A stretch of DNA of 10,423 nt from an uncultured Atopobiaceae bacterium. GTDB lineage: Bacteria; Actinomycetota; Coriobacteriia; Coriobacteriales; Atopobiaceae. A program made the position numbers and the translations under genes. Under the pieces are notes generated by a model. That model ran no database searches, was not told the origin of the DNA, and was given only the letters and a program-made list of their open reading frames with translations. The DNA is taken from positions 1 to 10,423 of the forward strand of contig CAMYZR010000025.1 in assembly GCA_947303905.1 (NCBI GenBank), written 5' to 3'. Of the stretch, positions 1 to 6,327 are shown piece by piece (within the stretch, counting starts at the first letter, position 1; every line of letters starts with the position of its first letter).

Positions 1-1158
1 ATCGCGCTGGAACTCCTGGACGATGGACTCCAGGTCCTCGTCGTAGACCTCCTTCTTCTGGTCCGCGATCTCGAGGAAGCGCTCGTAGATGCCCTCGAAC
101 TCCTGGTCCTCGAAGGTGTAGCCCAGCTCCTGCAGGCGATGGCGCAGCGCGGCATGGCCGGAGCGTGCGGACAGGATGATGTCGGAGCCGGAGGCGCCAA
201 CCTCGGCCGGGTCGATGATCTCATAGGTGGCACGCGACTTGAGCACGCCGTCCTGGTGGATGCCGGAGCTGTGGGCGAAGGCGTTGGCGCCGACGATGGC
301 CTTGTTGGCCTGCACGCTCATGCCGGTGATGCGGCTCACCAGGCGGCTTGCGCGCGTGAGCTCGGAGGTCACGATGTCGGTATGGGCATCGAGCTCGTCG
401 CCATGCATGCGGATGGCCATGACGATCTCCTCGAGCGCGGTGTTGCCGGCGCGCTCGCCCAGGCCGTTGATGGTGCACTCGACCTGCGTGGCGCCGTTGC
501 GCACGCCCGCCAGGGCGAGGGCGGTGGCAAGACCGAGGTCGTTGTGGGCGTGCACGGCGAGCTTCACGTCGTCGATGCCCTTGACCCCCTCGGCCACGGC
601 GCCGATCAGCGCGCCGTACTCCTCGGGCAGGCAGAAGCCGGTGGTGTCGGGGATGTTGATGACGGTCGCACCGGCGTCGACGGCGGCCTGGACCACGCGG
701 ATGAGGAAGTCGACGTCGGCGCGGCCCGCGTCCTCGGCATAGAACTCGACGTCATCCACCAGGGACTTGGCGTGGGAGACGGCCTTGGACGTGCGCTCGA
801 CGACCTCGTCCTCGCTCATGTGGAGCTTGTCGTTCATGTGGGTGGGCGACACGCCGATGCCAGTGATGATGCGCGGGCGCGCAGCGGTCTTCAGCGCGTC
901 GGCTGCGCAGTCGATGTCCGTCTCGATGGCGCGGGAGAAGGCGGCCACGACGGCCTTGTCCCCTGCGATGGAACCCACCTCGGACACGGCACGGAAGTCA
1001 TTGGGGCTCGACACGGGGAAGCCCGCCTCAATGACGTCGACGCCCAGGCGGATGAGCTCGCGGGCAACGATCGTCTTCTCCTGCGGGCTCATGGAACAAC
1101 CGGGAGACTGCTCGCCGTCGCGCAGGGTCGTGTCCAGAATGTCAATCTTACGGGTCAT
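1..1158 (-). CDS. leuA: 2-isopropylmalate synthase, 3'-truncated by the window edge
   Basis: This enzyme condenses acetyl-CoA with 2-oxoisovalerate to give 2-isopropylmalate, the first committed step of leucine synthesis, in the cytoplasm. The window holds 386 N-terminal codons; the family is usually about 500 or more residues, so the C-terminal leucine-binding regulatory domain lies outside. Seen directly: the family N-terminal motif DTTLRDGEQSPG at residues 9-20; the metal-binding HAHND at 203-207; GNTALEE in the TIM-barrel; HSSGIHQDG at about 296-304; then LSARSGHAAL and a K-K-rich linker segment typical of LeuA rather than of homocitrate or citramalate synthase. The start at 1158 is preceded by a purine-rich AGAGAGGA about 10 bases upstream and by no other in-frame ATG with a better site. 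The gene is divergent from the XRE regulator gene. Its 5' leader carries a Leu-rich peptide, so expression is probably controlled by leucine supply. Confidence 0.95.
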   Translation of the reverse strand, partial: MTRKIDILDTTLRDGEQSPGCSMSPQEKTIVARELIRLGVDVIEAGFPVSSPNDFRAVSEVGSIAGDKAVVAAFSRAIETDIDCAADALKTAARPRIITGIGVSPTHMNDKLHMSEDEVVERTSKAVSHAKSLVDDVEFYAEDAGRADVDFLIRVVQAAVDAGATVINIPDTTGFCLPEEYGALIGAVAEGVKGIDDVKLAVHAHNDLGLATALALAGVRNGATQVECTINGLGERAGNTALEEIVMAIRMHGDELDAHTDIVTSELTRASRLVSRITGMSVQANKAIVGANAFAHSSGIHQDGVLKSRATYEIIDPAEVGASGSDIILSARSGHAALRHRLQELGYTFEDQEFEGIYERFLEIADQKKEVYDEDLESIVQEFQRD

Positions 1159-1167
1159 GATGGGTAT

Positions 1168-1175
1168 TCCTCTCT
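1168..1175 (-). promoter_or_regulatory. leuA ribosome binding site
   Basis: The minus strand reads AGAGAGGA about 9 bases before the leuA ATG at 1158. The core GAGGA is complementary to the TCCTC repeated in the Leu codon run of the leader peptide, so occlusion of this site by the leader is possible but rests on only five base pairs. Confidence 0.6.
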
Positions 1176-1189
1176 ATGGGAACGGTGCA

Positions 1190-1304
1190 TGCAAACAAGC
1201 GATTGCCCGCACATGGGAGTGTACATCCGCTGGCGGTACCAATGGGCCAAGCCGCTGTACAAACGCACGGCAGTTACCTCTCCCAGCTGACCCTAGGCCA
1301 GGAG
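1190..1304 (-). promoter_or_regulatory. leuA leader with competing hairpins (putative attenuator)
   Basis: Three structures can be drawn on the minus-strand RNA. Hairpin A pairs CTCCTGGC (1304-1297, part of the Leu codon run of the leader peptide) with GCTGGGAG (1287-1280) around a 9-base loop that includes the leader stop codon. Its right arm could instead pair TGGGAG with CTCCCA at 1219-1214. Between lies hairpin B, 40 bases long at 1260-1221: GTACA/TGTAC outside, a 3x3 internal loop, and GCT(T)GGC/GCCAGC inside. Hairpin C (1211-1190) pairs TGCGGGCAA with TTGTTTGCA around UCGC, with three G-U pairs. None is followed by a clear U-tract, so either the control is translational or Rho-dependent, or the terminator is atypical. 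The overlap of hairpin A with the Leu codons is what an attenuator needs. Pairings are by eye, without energies. Confidence 0.5.
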
Positions 1305-1406
1305 GAGGCTCGTAAGTCGTAGGGGAAGTACGCGAACGCCGTCAGCGAGGATGCGCACGGACGTGCGCCTGACGATCGATGTGTTCGCAGTCTCAAAAGA
1401 GATCAT
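1293..1406 (-). CDS. leuL: Leu-rich leader peptide of leuA (37 aa, leuL-like)
   Basis: A 37-codon reading frame ends 134 bases before the leuA start. It has an ATG at 1406-1404 and a TAG at 1295-1293. The Shine-Dalgarno AGGGGG (1415-1420, complement) sits 8 bases ahead of the ATG, an ideal spacing. The C-terminal eleven residues read LPLRLTSLLLA, and seven of the 37 residues are Leu, using CTC, CTT, CTA, CTT, CTC, CTC, CTG. CTA and CTT should be uncommon in this GC-rich genome, and rare codons for the sensed amino acid are typical of attenuator peptides. Known background: leucine leader peptides precede leu operons in enterobacteria, and comparable leader peptides are known before leuA in actinobacteria. 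Inference: ribosome stalling at the Leu codons when Leu-tRNA is scarce changes folding of the downstream leader. The peptide itself probably has no function. The main doubt is that any short open frame in GC-rich DNA can look coding; the SD, the Leu run and the position together argue against chance. Confidence 0.7.
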   Translation of the reverse strand: MISFETANTSIVRRTSVRILADGVRVLPLRLTSLLLA

Positions 1407-1431
1407 AGGTGAGTCCCCCTCATGCCACAGA

Positions 1432-1468
1432 TTCTTATGACTGCGGCTCCTAGACTATGCCATAAGAA
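1432..1468. repeat. Inverted repeat TTCTTATG / CATAAGAA in the leuA upstream region
   Basis: Perfect 8-base arms lie at 1432-1439 and 1461-1468, 29 bases apart start to start, just upstream of the leuA leader peptide. The arms are AT-rich against a GC-rich background and sit where the leuA promoter should be: a TTGACG-like box (complement of 1472-1477) is nearby, but no well-spaced -10 was found. The repeat may be a regulator-binding site or a chance palindrome. Confidence 0.35.
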
Positions 1469-1513
1469 ACCCGTCAAACATGAGCCCTGCGCAGCACATT
1501 CCCCGAACCGAAA

Positions 1514-1531
1514 CAAAGGAAGGCTCCTTTG
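1514..1531. repeat. Short perfect hairpin CAAAGGA-AGGC-TCCTTTG
   Basis: A 7-base perfect inverted repeat with a 4-base centre lies between the divergent leuA and XRE genes. No U-tract follows on either strand, so it is not an intrinsic terminator. It could be an operator. There is no further evidence for a function. Confidence 0.3.
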
Positions 1532-1616
1532 CGAGATATTCGGGAGCATCCACCGACGCGACCCGCTGTGTATGTTGACAAACAGTGACGAAATACGCCC
1601 ATCCAGCTGGTTTTCC

Positions 1617-1622
1617 TATAAT
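1617..1622 (+). promoter_or_regulatory. -10 box of the XRE-cupin/acyl-CoA synthetase operon
   Basis: A perfect TATAAT lies 47 bases before the ATG at 1670, giving an expected start of transcription near 1629. No good -35 is found 16-18 bases upstream (TACGCC at 1594-1599). A perfect TTGACA exists at 1575-1580 but is 36 bases away, too far to pair with this -10. The weak -35 would fit a promoter needing an activator, possibly the XRE-cupin protein itself; this is inference. Confidence 0.55.
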
Positions 1623-1669
1623 CGAACATTGCCCTACGTGGGCCAAACCAACCATCAGAGGAGGCTGCC

Positions 1670-2230
1670 ATGTCCACAGACGAGAAGGAGATGCGCGAGA
1701 TCGGCGAGCGTATCCAGGGCCTGCGCGAGGCCTGCGACGTCACCCGCGAGGAGATGGCCGCCGACCTCGAAGTGAGTCTCGAGACGTACACCAAGTGGGA
1801 GGAGTCCGGCGCCGACGTGCCAATCTCGGCCATCTACAACATGGCCCAGCGCTTTGGCGTCGAGTTCACCGAGATTCTCACGGGAACCGCCGCCAAGCTC
1901 AACACCTTCCAGGTGGTGCGTTCCGGCGAGGGGCGCGAGGTGGAGCGCTATCCCGGCTACCACTTCGAGGACCTCGCGTTCCGTTATCAGAACAAGATCA
2001 TGCAGCCGCTCGAGGTGACCATCAATCCCTCCGACGAGCCCGCCAAGCTGGTGCAGCACACCGGCCAGGAGTTCAACCTGGTGCTTGAGGGCACGCTCGT
2101 CGTGGTCTGGGGCACCCGTGAGTTCGTGCTCAACCCGGGCGACAGCATCTACTTCAACCCCGCCATTCCGCACGGGCAGCGTTGCGGCGGAGAGGTACCC
2201 GCACGGTTTGTGACCGTCATCGCCGAGTAA
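1670..2230 (+). CDS. XRE-family HTH regulator with C-terminal cupin domain
   Basis: This is a 186-residue cytoplasmic DNA-binding regulator. Residues about 10-71 form the XRE/Cro-type helix-turn-helix (GERIQGLREACDVTREEMAA, then VSLETYTKWEESG and PISAIYNMAQRFGV). Residues about 110-183 form a small cupin barrel with HTGQEFNLVLEGTL at 130-143 (H130, E134) and PGDSIYFNPAIPHG at 156-169 (H168). These may bind a metal or ligand, though the usual HxH pair is incomplete. XRE-cupin proteins are known as regulators whose cupin domain senses a small molecule. The start is fixed by AGAGGAGG at 1657-1664, 5 bases ahead of the ATG. The acyl-CoA synthetase gene begins 30 bases after the stop, so the two are almost surely co-transcribed. 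By inference, this protein controls its own operon in response to a substrate or product of the ligase. The length is normal for the family. Confidence 0.92.
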   Translation: MSTDEKEMREIGERIQGLREACDVTREEMAADLEVSLETYTKWEESGADVPISAIYNMAQRFGVEFTEILTGTAAKLNTFQVVRSGEGREVERYPGYHFEDLAFRYQNKIMQPLEVTINPSDEPAKLVQHTGQEFNLVLEGTLVVVWGTREFVLNPGDSIYFNPAIPHGQRCGGEVPARFVTVIAE

Positions 2231-2260
2231 CCTCACCCACCCCAACGCACAGAGGACACC

Positions 2261-3997
2261 ATGAACCACATTCTCAACAAGTACTGCCCCCGCATCGACT
2301 TCGACTCCTACGAGGACTTCTTCGAAAACTTCAAGATCAACGTGCCCGACGACTTCAACTTCGGCTACGACGTCGTGGACGAGTGGGCGCGCGTCGAGCC
2401 CGACAAGAAGGCACTGCTCTGGTGCAACGACGAGGGCGAGGAGCGCGAGTTCACCTTCACCGAGATATCGCGCCTCTCCAACCGTGCCGCCAATGCCTTT
2501 GTCGAGCTCGGCATCGGCAAGGGTGACGTCGTGATGTGCATCCTGCGCCGTCGGTGGGAGTACTGGGTCGTCGCAAGCGCGCTGTGCAAGATCGGCGCCA
2601 CCATCATCCCCGCAACGCTGCAGCTCACCACCCACGACATCGCCTATCGTGCCAACACCGCCAAGGTCAAGATGCTGGTCTGCGTCAACGACGACTACGT
2701 CTGCCGCCAGGCCGAGGGTGCCATCGAGAAGGCCCCGAGCGTCCAGAACAAGGTAGTCGTGGCAGGCGAGCGCGAGGGATGGCTCCCCTTCGACGAGCTT
2801 CTCGCCAACGCGTCCGAGGACTGGCAGCGCCCCACCGGCGAGGCTGCCACCACCTCCAAGGACATCATGCTCATCTACTTCACCAGCGGCACCACGGGCA
2901 ACCCCAAGGCGGTCATGCATAACTTCGCCCATCCGCTGGGTCACATCATCACGGCCAAGTATTGGCAGCAGGTGCGCGAGAACTGCCTGCACATGAGCGT
3001 GACCGACAGTGGCTGGGCCAAGTTCGGCTGGGGCAAGATCTACGGCCAGTGGATCGCCGGCGCCGAGATCTTCTGCTACGACATGCTCAAGTTCGTCCCC
3101 ACCAAGCTGCTGCAGCACATGCAGGACTACGACCTCAAGACCTTCTGCGCTCCCCCGACCATGTACCGCTTCATGCTGCAGGAGGACGTGGCGTCCTACG
3201 ACCTGTCCAGCATCGAGAACTTTGCCACTGCAGGCGAGCCGCTCAATGCCGAGGTCACCATCAAGTGGGAGAAGCTCACCGGCAAGAAGATCCGCGAGGG
3301 CTTCGGCCAGACCGAGGGCCCCGTCCTTCTCGCCAACTTCCCCTGGATCGAGCCGCATCCGGGCTCCATGGGCAAGCCCAGCCCGCTGCTCAACATCAAG
3401 CTGCTCGACGACGACGGCAACGAGGTCGAGGACGGCGACGAGGGCGCCATCTGCGTCACGCACCTCAAGGACGCCTACCCGCCCGGACTGTTCGTGGGCT
3501 ACTACAACAACCCCGTGGCCACCGAGGAGGCCGTGGGCGGCGACTACTACAACCTGCACGACATGGCCTGGCGCGACATCGACGGCTACGTGACCTTCGT
3601 CGGCCGCAACGACGACGTCATCAAGTGCTCCGGCTACCGCATCGGGCCCTTCGAGGTCGAGAGCGCGCTGGTCAAGCATGACGCCGTGGTCGAGTGCGCC
3701 GTCACCGCGGCACCCGACCCCATCCGCGGCAAGGTGGTCAAGGCCACCATCGTGCTGGCCCGCGGGTACGAGCCCTCGCCCGAGCTCACCAAGGAGCTGC
3801 AGACCTGGGTCAAGAAGGAGACCGCTCCCTACAAGTACCCGCGCATCGTGGAGTACGTGGACGAGCTGCCCAAGACCGTCGGCGGCAAGATCAAGCGCAA
3901 GCTCATCCGCACGCAGGACGGCATCACCGACGACGACAAGAAGCACTCCATCGGCAGCGACAGGAGCCATGCCGACGAGTCCTGGCACTCGCGCTAG
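2261..3997 (+). CDS. AMP-forming acyl-CoA synthetase (acetyl/medium-chain acyl-CoA ligase-like)
   Basis: This 578-residue enzyme of the adenylate-forming (ANL) superfamily activates a carboxylic acid with ATP to an acyl-AMP and transfers it to CoA, in the cytoplasm. Motifs in order: P-loop YFTSGTTGNPK at 206-216; GWAKFGWGKIYGQW at 251-264, as in medium-chain acyl-CoA synthetases; GFGQTEG at 348-354; VGRNDDVIKCSGYRI at 447-461 with the hinge Arg/Asp; and PKTVGGKIKR at 537-546 with the catalytic K543. The usual T-G-D of motif A7 is replaced by L-H-D (NLHDMAWRDIDGY). The resemblance is closer to the medium-chain/acetyl-CoA ligase group than to classical 650-residue Acs. The true substrate cannot be read from the sequence; short or medium-chain, branched or aromatic acids are possible. 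The ribosome-binding site is AGAGGA at 2251-2256. It is second in the operon after the XRE-cupin gene and ends before a strong terminator. Confidence 0.93.
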   Translation: MNHILNKYCPRIDFDSYEDFFENFKINVPDDFNFGYDVVDEWARVEPDKKALLWCNDEGEEREFTFTEISRLSNRAANAFVELGIGKGDVVMCILRRRWEYWVVASALCKIGATIIPATLQLTTHDIAYRANTAKVKMLVCVNDDYVCRQAEGAIEKAPSVQNKVVVAGEREGWLPFDELLANASEDWQRPTGEAATTSKDIMLIYFTSGTTGNPKAVMHNFAHPLGHIITAKYWQQVRENCLHMSVTDSGWAKFGWGKIYGQWIAGAEIFCYDMLKFVPTKLLQHMQDYDLKTFCAPPTMYRFMLQEDVASYDLSSIENFATAGEPLNAEVTIKWEKLTGKKIREGFGQTEGPVLLANFPWIEPHPGSMGKPSPLLNIKLLDDDGNEVEDGDEGAICVTHLKDAYPPGLFVGYYNNPVATEEAVGGDYYNLHDMAWRDIDGYVTFVGRNDDVIKCSGYRIGPFEVESALVKHDAVVECAVTAAPDPIRGKVVKATIVLARGYEPSPELTKELQTWVKKETAPYKYPRIVEYVDELPKTVGGKIKRKLIRTQDGITDDDKKHSIGSDRSHADESWHSR

Positions 3998-4016
3998 ACC
4001 CTGATCCAATGGCACC

Positions 4017-4054
4017 GAAGGCACCTCGGGCACAGCGTCCGGGGTGCCTTTTTC
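4017..4054 (+). terminator. Intrinsic terminator after the acyl-CoA synthetase gene
   Basis: GGCACCTCGG (4020-4029) pairs with CCGGGGTGCC (4039-4048), ten base pairs including one G-U, around a 9-base loop, and is followed at once by TTTTT (4049-4053). Flanking GAA/TTC can lengthen the stem. It lies about 20 bases after the stop codon at 3997 and separates the operon from the lipoprotein gene. Confidence 0.92.
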
Positions 4055-4104
4055 GTTCGGCACTTCGCTTGCACAGCCAAAACGCCCCCTACCAAGGGGA
4101 TAGA

Positions 4105-4110
4105 TAGAAT
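4105..4110 (+). promoter_or_regulatory. Possible -10 box of the lipoprotein gene
   Basis: TAGAAT lies 38 bases before the chosen ATG at 4148, just after the terminator. No clear -35 lies 16-18 bases upstream. A small inverted repeat, CCCCT/AGGGG, sits there instead (about 4086-4099). The position is plausible, the match partial. Confidence 0.35.
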
Positions 4111-4147
4111 GGATGTCGTCCCTTATCCCACAGACAGGAGGTGCCCG

Positions 4148-5575
4148 ATGAGACGGTCGTTTCTCGGCGCTGCAATCGTCCTTCTCGTAGTCGCCGTCAC
4201 CCTGAGCGGCTGCTCTTCCAATGGGGGGACCCTCTCCGAGCGAGAGGTGCGCGAGCTTCTGCCCGACACCATCCTGAGCTACGAGCTTGACGGAGTGGTC
4301 CACACGCAAAACGCCAGCTCGATCGACATCGTGAGGGCGGACGTCAGCGACGAGACGCAGATGATGGACTGCGAGATCACGCTGGAAGATGACGACCTCA
4401 CGCGCACGGTCTATGCCGAGCTCAACTTCAAGAAGTACGAGACCGGCAGCTGGCAGCTCGAATGGTGGAGCCCCTATCAGGACGAGGCCATCGTGCAACC
4501 GCCGAGCATCTCGTCGGCTGACGCCGATGCGTACATGGCCCAGTTCGGCTACACCGACATCAAGAGCGGAGAGGAGCGCTCGTCAAGCCCGATAACCTAC
4601 GAGAGGTACTACGAGGTCAACGAGCAGCACACCTACTGCGACTTTGCGGGAACGGCAGTCTACCTGGCCACCCTGCAGCATTGGCCCGCCAGCAGTGACT
4701 CCTGCGCATCGCTCGCCTGGAACGAGGAGGCGGACTTCTCCGGTGTGCAGACCACGTGGAAGGTGGCGGGCCATTGGGCCGGCGTCGAGTCAAGCCAGGA
4801 GAACGACCCCTATTACCGGCAGAACCGCATACCCCACAAGTACGAGTTCGACCTGCAGGCGCCCGACAGCAACGGAGTCATCGAGGGAAGCGGCGCCTAC
4901 TACTACCCCGCCGTGTATCCCGGGCAGTCCGAATACACCGGACAGTACGGCGAATACGAGTTCGTCAATGCGAGAAGCAGCCAAGATGGCGCGTCGCCCG
5001 CAGACGCAACCATGCAGATGCTCGTCAACACCGTCTACGAGACCATCGTCTTCAACTTCACGCCGGACTCAGTCCAGTCCTATTGCGACCTGCTCGACTA
5101 CACGTGCGAGTTCGCCGCCACCCACGACGGGCAGACGTCCGCACAGGCCACGACGGGAACGAGCAGCCCCAGCGAGCCGACCCGCCCGTCGCAGCCGAGC
5201 ACCACTCCGAGCGAGACCAGTCCCTCGCAGACGATTGATGCCATGGTCGTAAAGCCGATGGACACCGGCTCCGACGGCTATGTCCTGCCGTATTCGGACA
5301 CCCACTCCTACACCAAGGAGGAGCTCTCCGGACTCTCCACCTGGGAGCTCTACATCGCACGCAACGAGATTCCCGCTCGCCACGGCTACATCTTCACGGT
5401 CGACGACCTCAACACCTACTTCAGCTCCAAGAGCTGGTACGAGCCCACCCTGACGAGCAAGGAGTTCAAGAAGATCGAGGGCATCCTCAACTCGACCGAG
5501 GAGCAGAACGTCCAGACCATCCTCGACCTCGAGAAGTCCATGGACTCACAGTACGCGCCCAAGTCCAAGGACTAG
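4148..5575 (+). CDS. Secreted lipoprotein with C-terminal YARHG domain
   Basis: This is a 475-residue predicted lipoprotein, anchored on the outer face of the membrane. A basic MRRSF start is followed by a hydrophobic stretch (6-19) and the lipobox LSGC with the lipidated Cys at 22. Residues about 25-320 are an acidic, Tyr/Trp-rich region of unknown family with several aromatic beta-strand-like segments (for example TTWKVAGHWAGV at 202-213) and scattered Cys. A Ser/Thr/Pro-rich linker spans about 324-365. The C-terminus (about 387-463) matches the YARHG domain: LYIARNEIPARHGYIF, then LNTYFSSKSWYEP. This domain is found in extracellular proteins of Gram-positive bacteria and has no settled function. 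ATG 4148 is chosen over ATG 4109 because AGGAGGTG (4136-4143) precedes it and the signal peptide begins there; the longer form would bury the signal under 13 extra residues. The gene stands alone, and its stop overlaps that of the convergent DUF554 gene. Confidence 0.85.
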   Translation: MRRSFLGAAIVLLVVAVTLSGCSSNGGTLSEREVRELLPDTILSYELDGVVHTQNASSIDIVRADVSDETQMMDCEITLEDDDLTRTVYAELNFKKYETGSWQLEWWSPYQDEAIVQPPSISSADADAYMAQFGYTDIKSGEERSSSPITYERYYEVNEQHTYCDFAGTAVYLATLQHWPASSDSCASLAWNEEADFSGVQTTWKVAGHWAGVESSQENDPYYRQNRIPHKYEFDLQAPDSNGVIEGSGAYYYPAVYPGQSEYTGQYGEYEFVNARSSQDGASPADATMQMLVNTVYETIVFNFTPDSVQSYCDLLDYTCEFAATHDGQTSAQATTGTSSPSEPTRPSQPSTTPSETSPSQTIDAMVVKPMDTGSDGYVLPYSDTHSYTKEELSGLSTWELYIARNEIPARHGYIFTVDDLNTYFSSKSWYEPTLTSKEFKKIEGILNSTEEQNVQTILDLEKSMDSQYAPKSKD

Positions 5576-6285
5576 ATGCCCATAAGGGCAAGCAGGGGCA
5601 CCAGCGCGATCGGCATGAAGGCCGCGGGCAGCAGGTTGGCGACCTTGATGTCGGTGATGCCCAGAAGGTTGGTGGCAACGGCAAAGAGCAGAAGCGAGCC
5701 TGTCACCGACATCTGGGCGATGACCGCCTCGGTGAGCATCGGACCCAGCGCGCTCGCCGCAAGGCTCAGAACCGACTCGTACACGAAGAGGGACACACCG
5801 CAGAACGGCACACCGATTCCCATGGTCGCGGCCATCGGAATGCAGACCACGAGGTCGATCACGCCCTTGGCGATGAGCGTCGCGTGGTCGCCGAGGAGGC
5901 CGGAATTGAGCGAGCCCACGATTGCCATGGCACCCGTGCACGTGAACAGCGTCGAGGTGACGTAGCCTTCCGAGAAGCTGCCGAAGCGCGTGCTGCCGGC
6001 AAAGAGCCTGTCGAGGCGCTCCTGCACCCAGTCGCCAAGCCGACGCACGGCCCCGTCGATGTCGAGCAGGTAGCCAATCACCGCACCGATGCCGACAGAC
6101 AGGGTCACCACGCTGATGTTGCCGTCACCGGCCATGCCCTGGACGGCCACGAGAACCACGCAAAGCCCCTGCCCCTTGAGCAGAAAGTCTCCCAGGCTCT
6201 CCGAGACACGGCTCTTGAAGGCCAAGCCGATCAGGCCACCCACCATCGCCTCGAGGCCATTCATCAACGCACCAAAGACAACCAT
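5572..6285 (-). CDS. DUF554 family integral membrane protein
   Basis: This 237-residue polytopic membrane protein resembles the DUF554 (YdfK/YqgA-like) family, whose transport substrate or role is not established. Seen directly: an N-terminal hydrophobic helix with GALMNGLEAMVGGLIG (5-20); helices at about 41-53 and 57-76, the latter ending in the family-typical LLDIDG; then the conserved EGYVTSTLFTCTGAMAIVG (106-124) and LNSGLLGDHATLIAKGVID (126-144); and further helices to the C-terminal NLLPAAFMPIALVPLL. The length is normal for the family. An in-frame ATG at 6318 would add 11 basic residues, but it lies in the loop of a strong hairpin. The ATG at 6285 follows a purine-rich AGAGAGAAGC and gives the normal DUF554 N-terminus. 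The gene follows the SNF2-type helicase on the same strand after 42 bases and is probably read through from it, at least in part. Its stop shares a CTAG with the convergent lipoprotein gene. Confidence 0.88.
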   Translation of the reverse strand: MVVFGALMNGLEAMVGGLIGLAFKSRVSESLGDFLLKGQGLCVVLVAVQGMAGDGNISVVTLSVGIGAVIGYLLDIDGAVRRLGDWVQERLDRLFAGSTRFGSFSEGYVTSTLFTCTGAMAIVGSLNSGLLGDHATLIAKGVIDLVVCIPMAATMGIGVPFCGVSLFVYESVLSLAASALGPMLTEAVIAQMSVTGSLLLFAVATNLLGITDIKVANLLPAAFMPIALVPLLALMGI

Positions 6286-6304
6286 GCTTCTCTCTCTTCT
6301 TGCT

Positions 6305-6326
6305 GCGCGCGGAGGCATCCGCGCGC
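6305..6326 (-). repeat. Strong GC hairpin between the helicase and DUF554 genes
   Basis: GCGCGCGGA and TCCGCGCGC form nine perfect base pairs around a 4-base loop, starting 2 bases after the helicase stop codon. No U-tract follows on either strand, so it is not a standard terminator. It may be a 3'-end stabiliser or processing hairpin, or a partial attenuator lowering DUF554 expression relative to the helicase. A dispensable upstream ATG for DUF554 (6318) falls in its loop. Confidence 0.6.
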
Positions 6327-6327
6327 G

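Noticed and set aside
1233..1242. T-box-like TTGGTACCGC in the leuA leader (minus strand)
   Set aside because: It matches the core UGGNACCGC of the T-box antiterminator, but the flanking bases do not fit, no stem I with a Leu specifier loop was found, and the segment is already part of the 40-base hairpin. The Leu-rich leader peptide explains the region better.
139..1290. 383-residue open frame on the plus strand
   Set aside because: Antisense shadow of leuA, whose catalytic motifs are clear on the other strand.
1403..1423. Six-codon frame MRGTHL whose TGA overlaps the leader-peptide ATG
   Set aside because: It has no Shine-Dalgarno of its own, and its codons contain the one used by the 37-residue leader; probably chance.
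1575..1622. TTGACA at 1575 with TATAAT at 1617 as one promoter
   Set aside because: The spacing is 36 bases, twice the usual. Only the -10 box is kept.
4109..4147. Upstream ATG for the lipoprotein gene
   Set aside because: It adds 13 residues ahead of the signal peptide and lies upstream of the clear AGGAGGTG site that serves the ATG at 4148.
1655..4498. 947-residue open frame on the minus strand
   Set aside because: It lies antisense to the XRE-cupin and acyl-CoA synthetase genes and the start of the lipoprotein gene. Its composition (Val, Gly, Asp, His, Leu-rich) is the usual shadow of GC-rich codon bias, and it runs through the strong terminator at 4017-4054.
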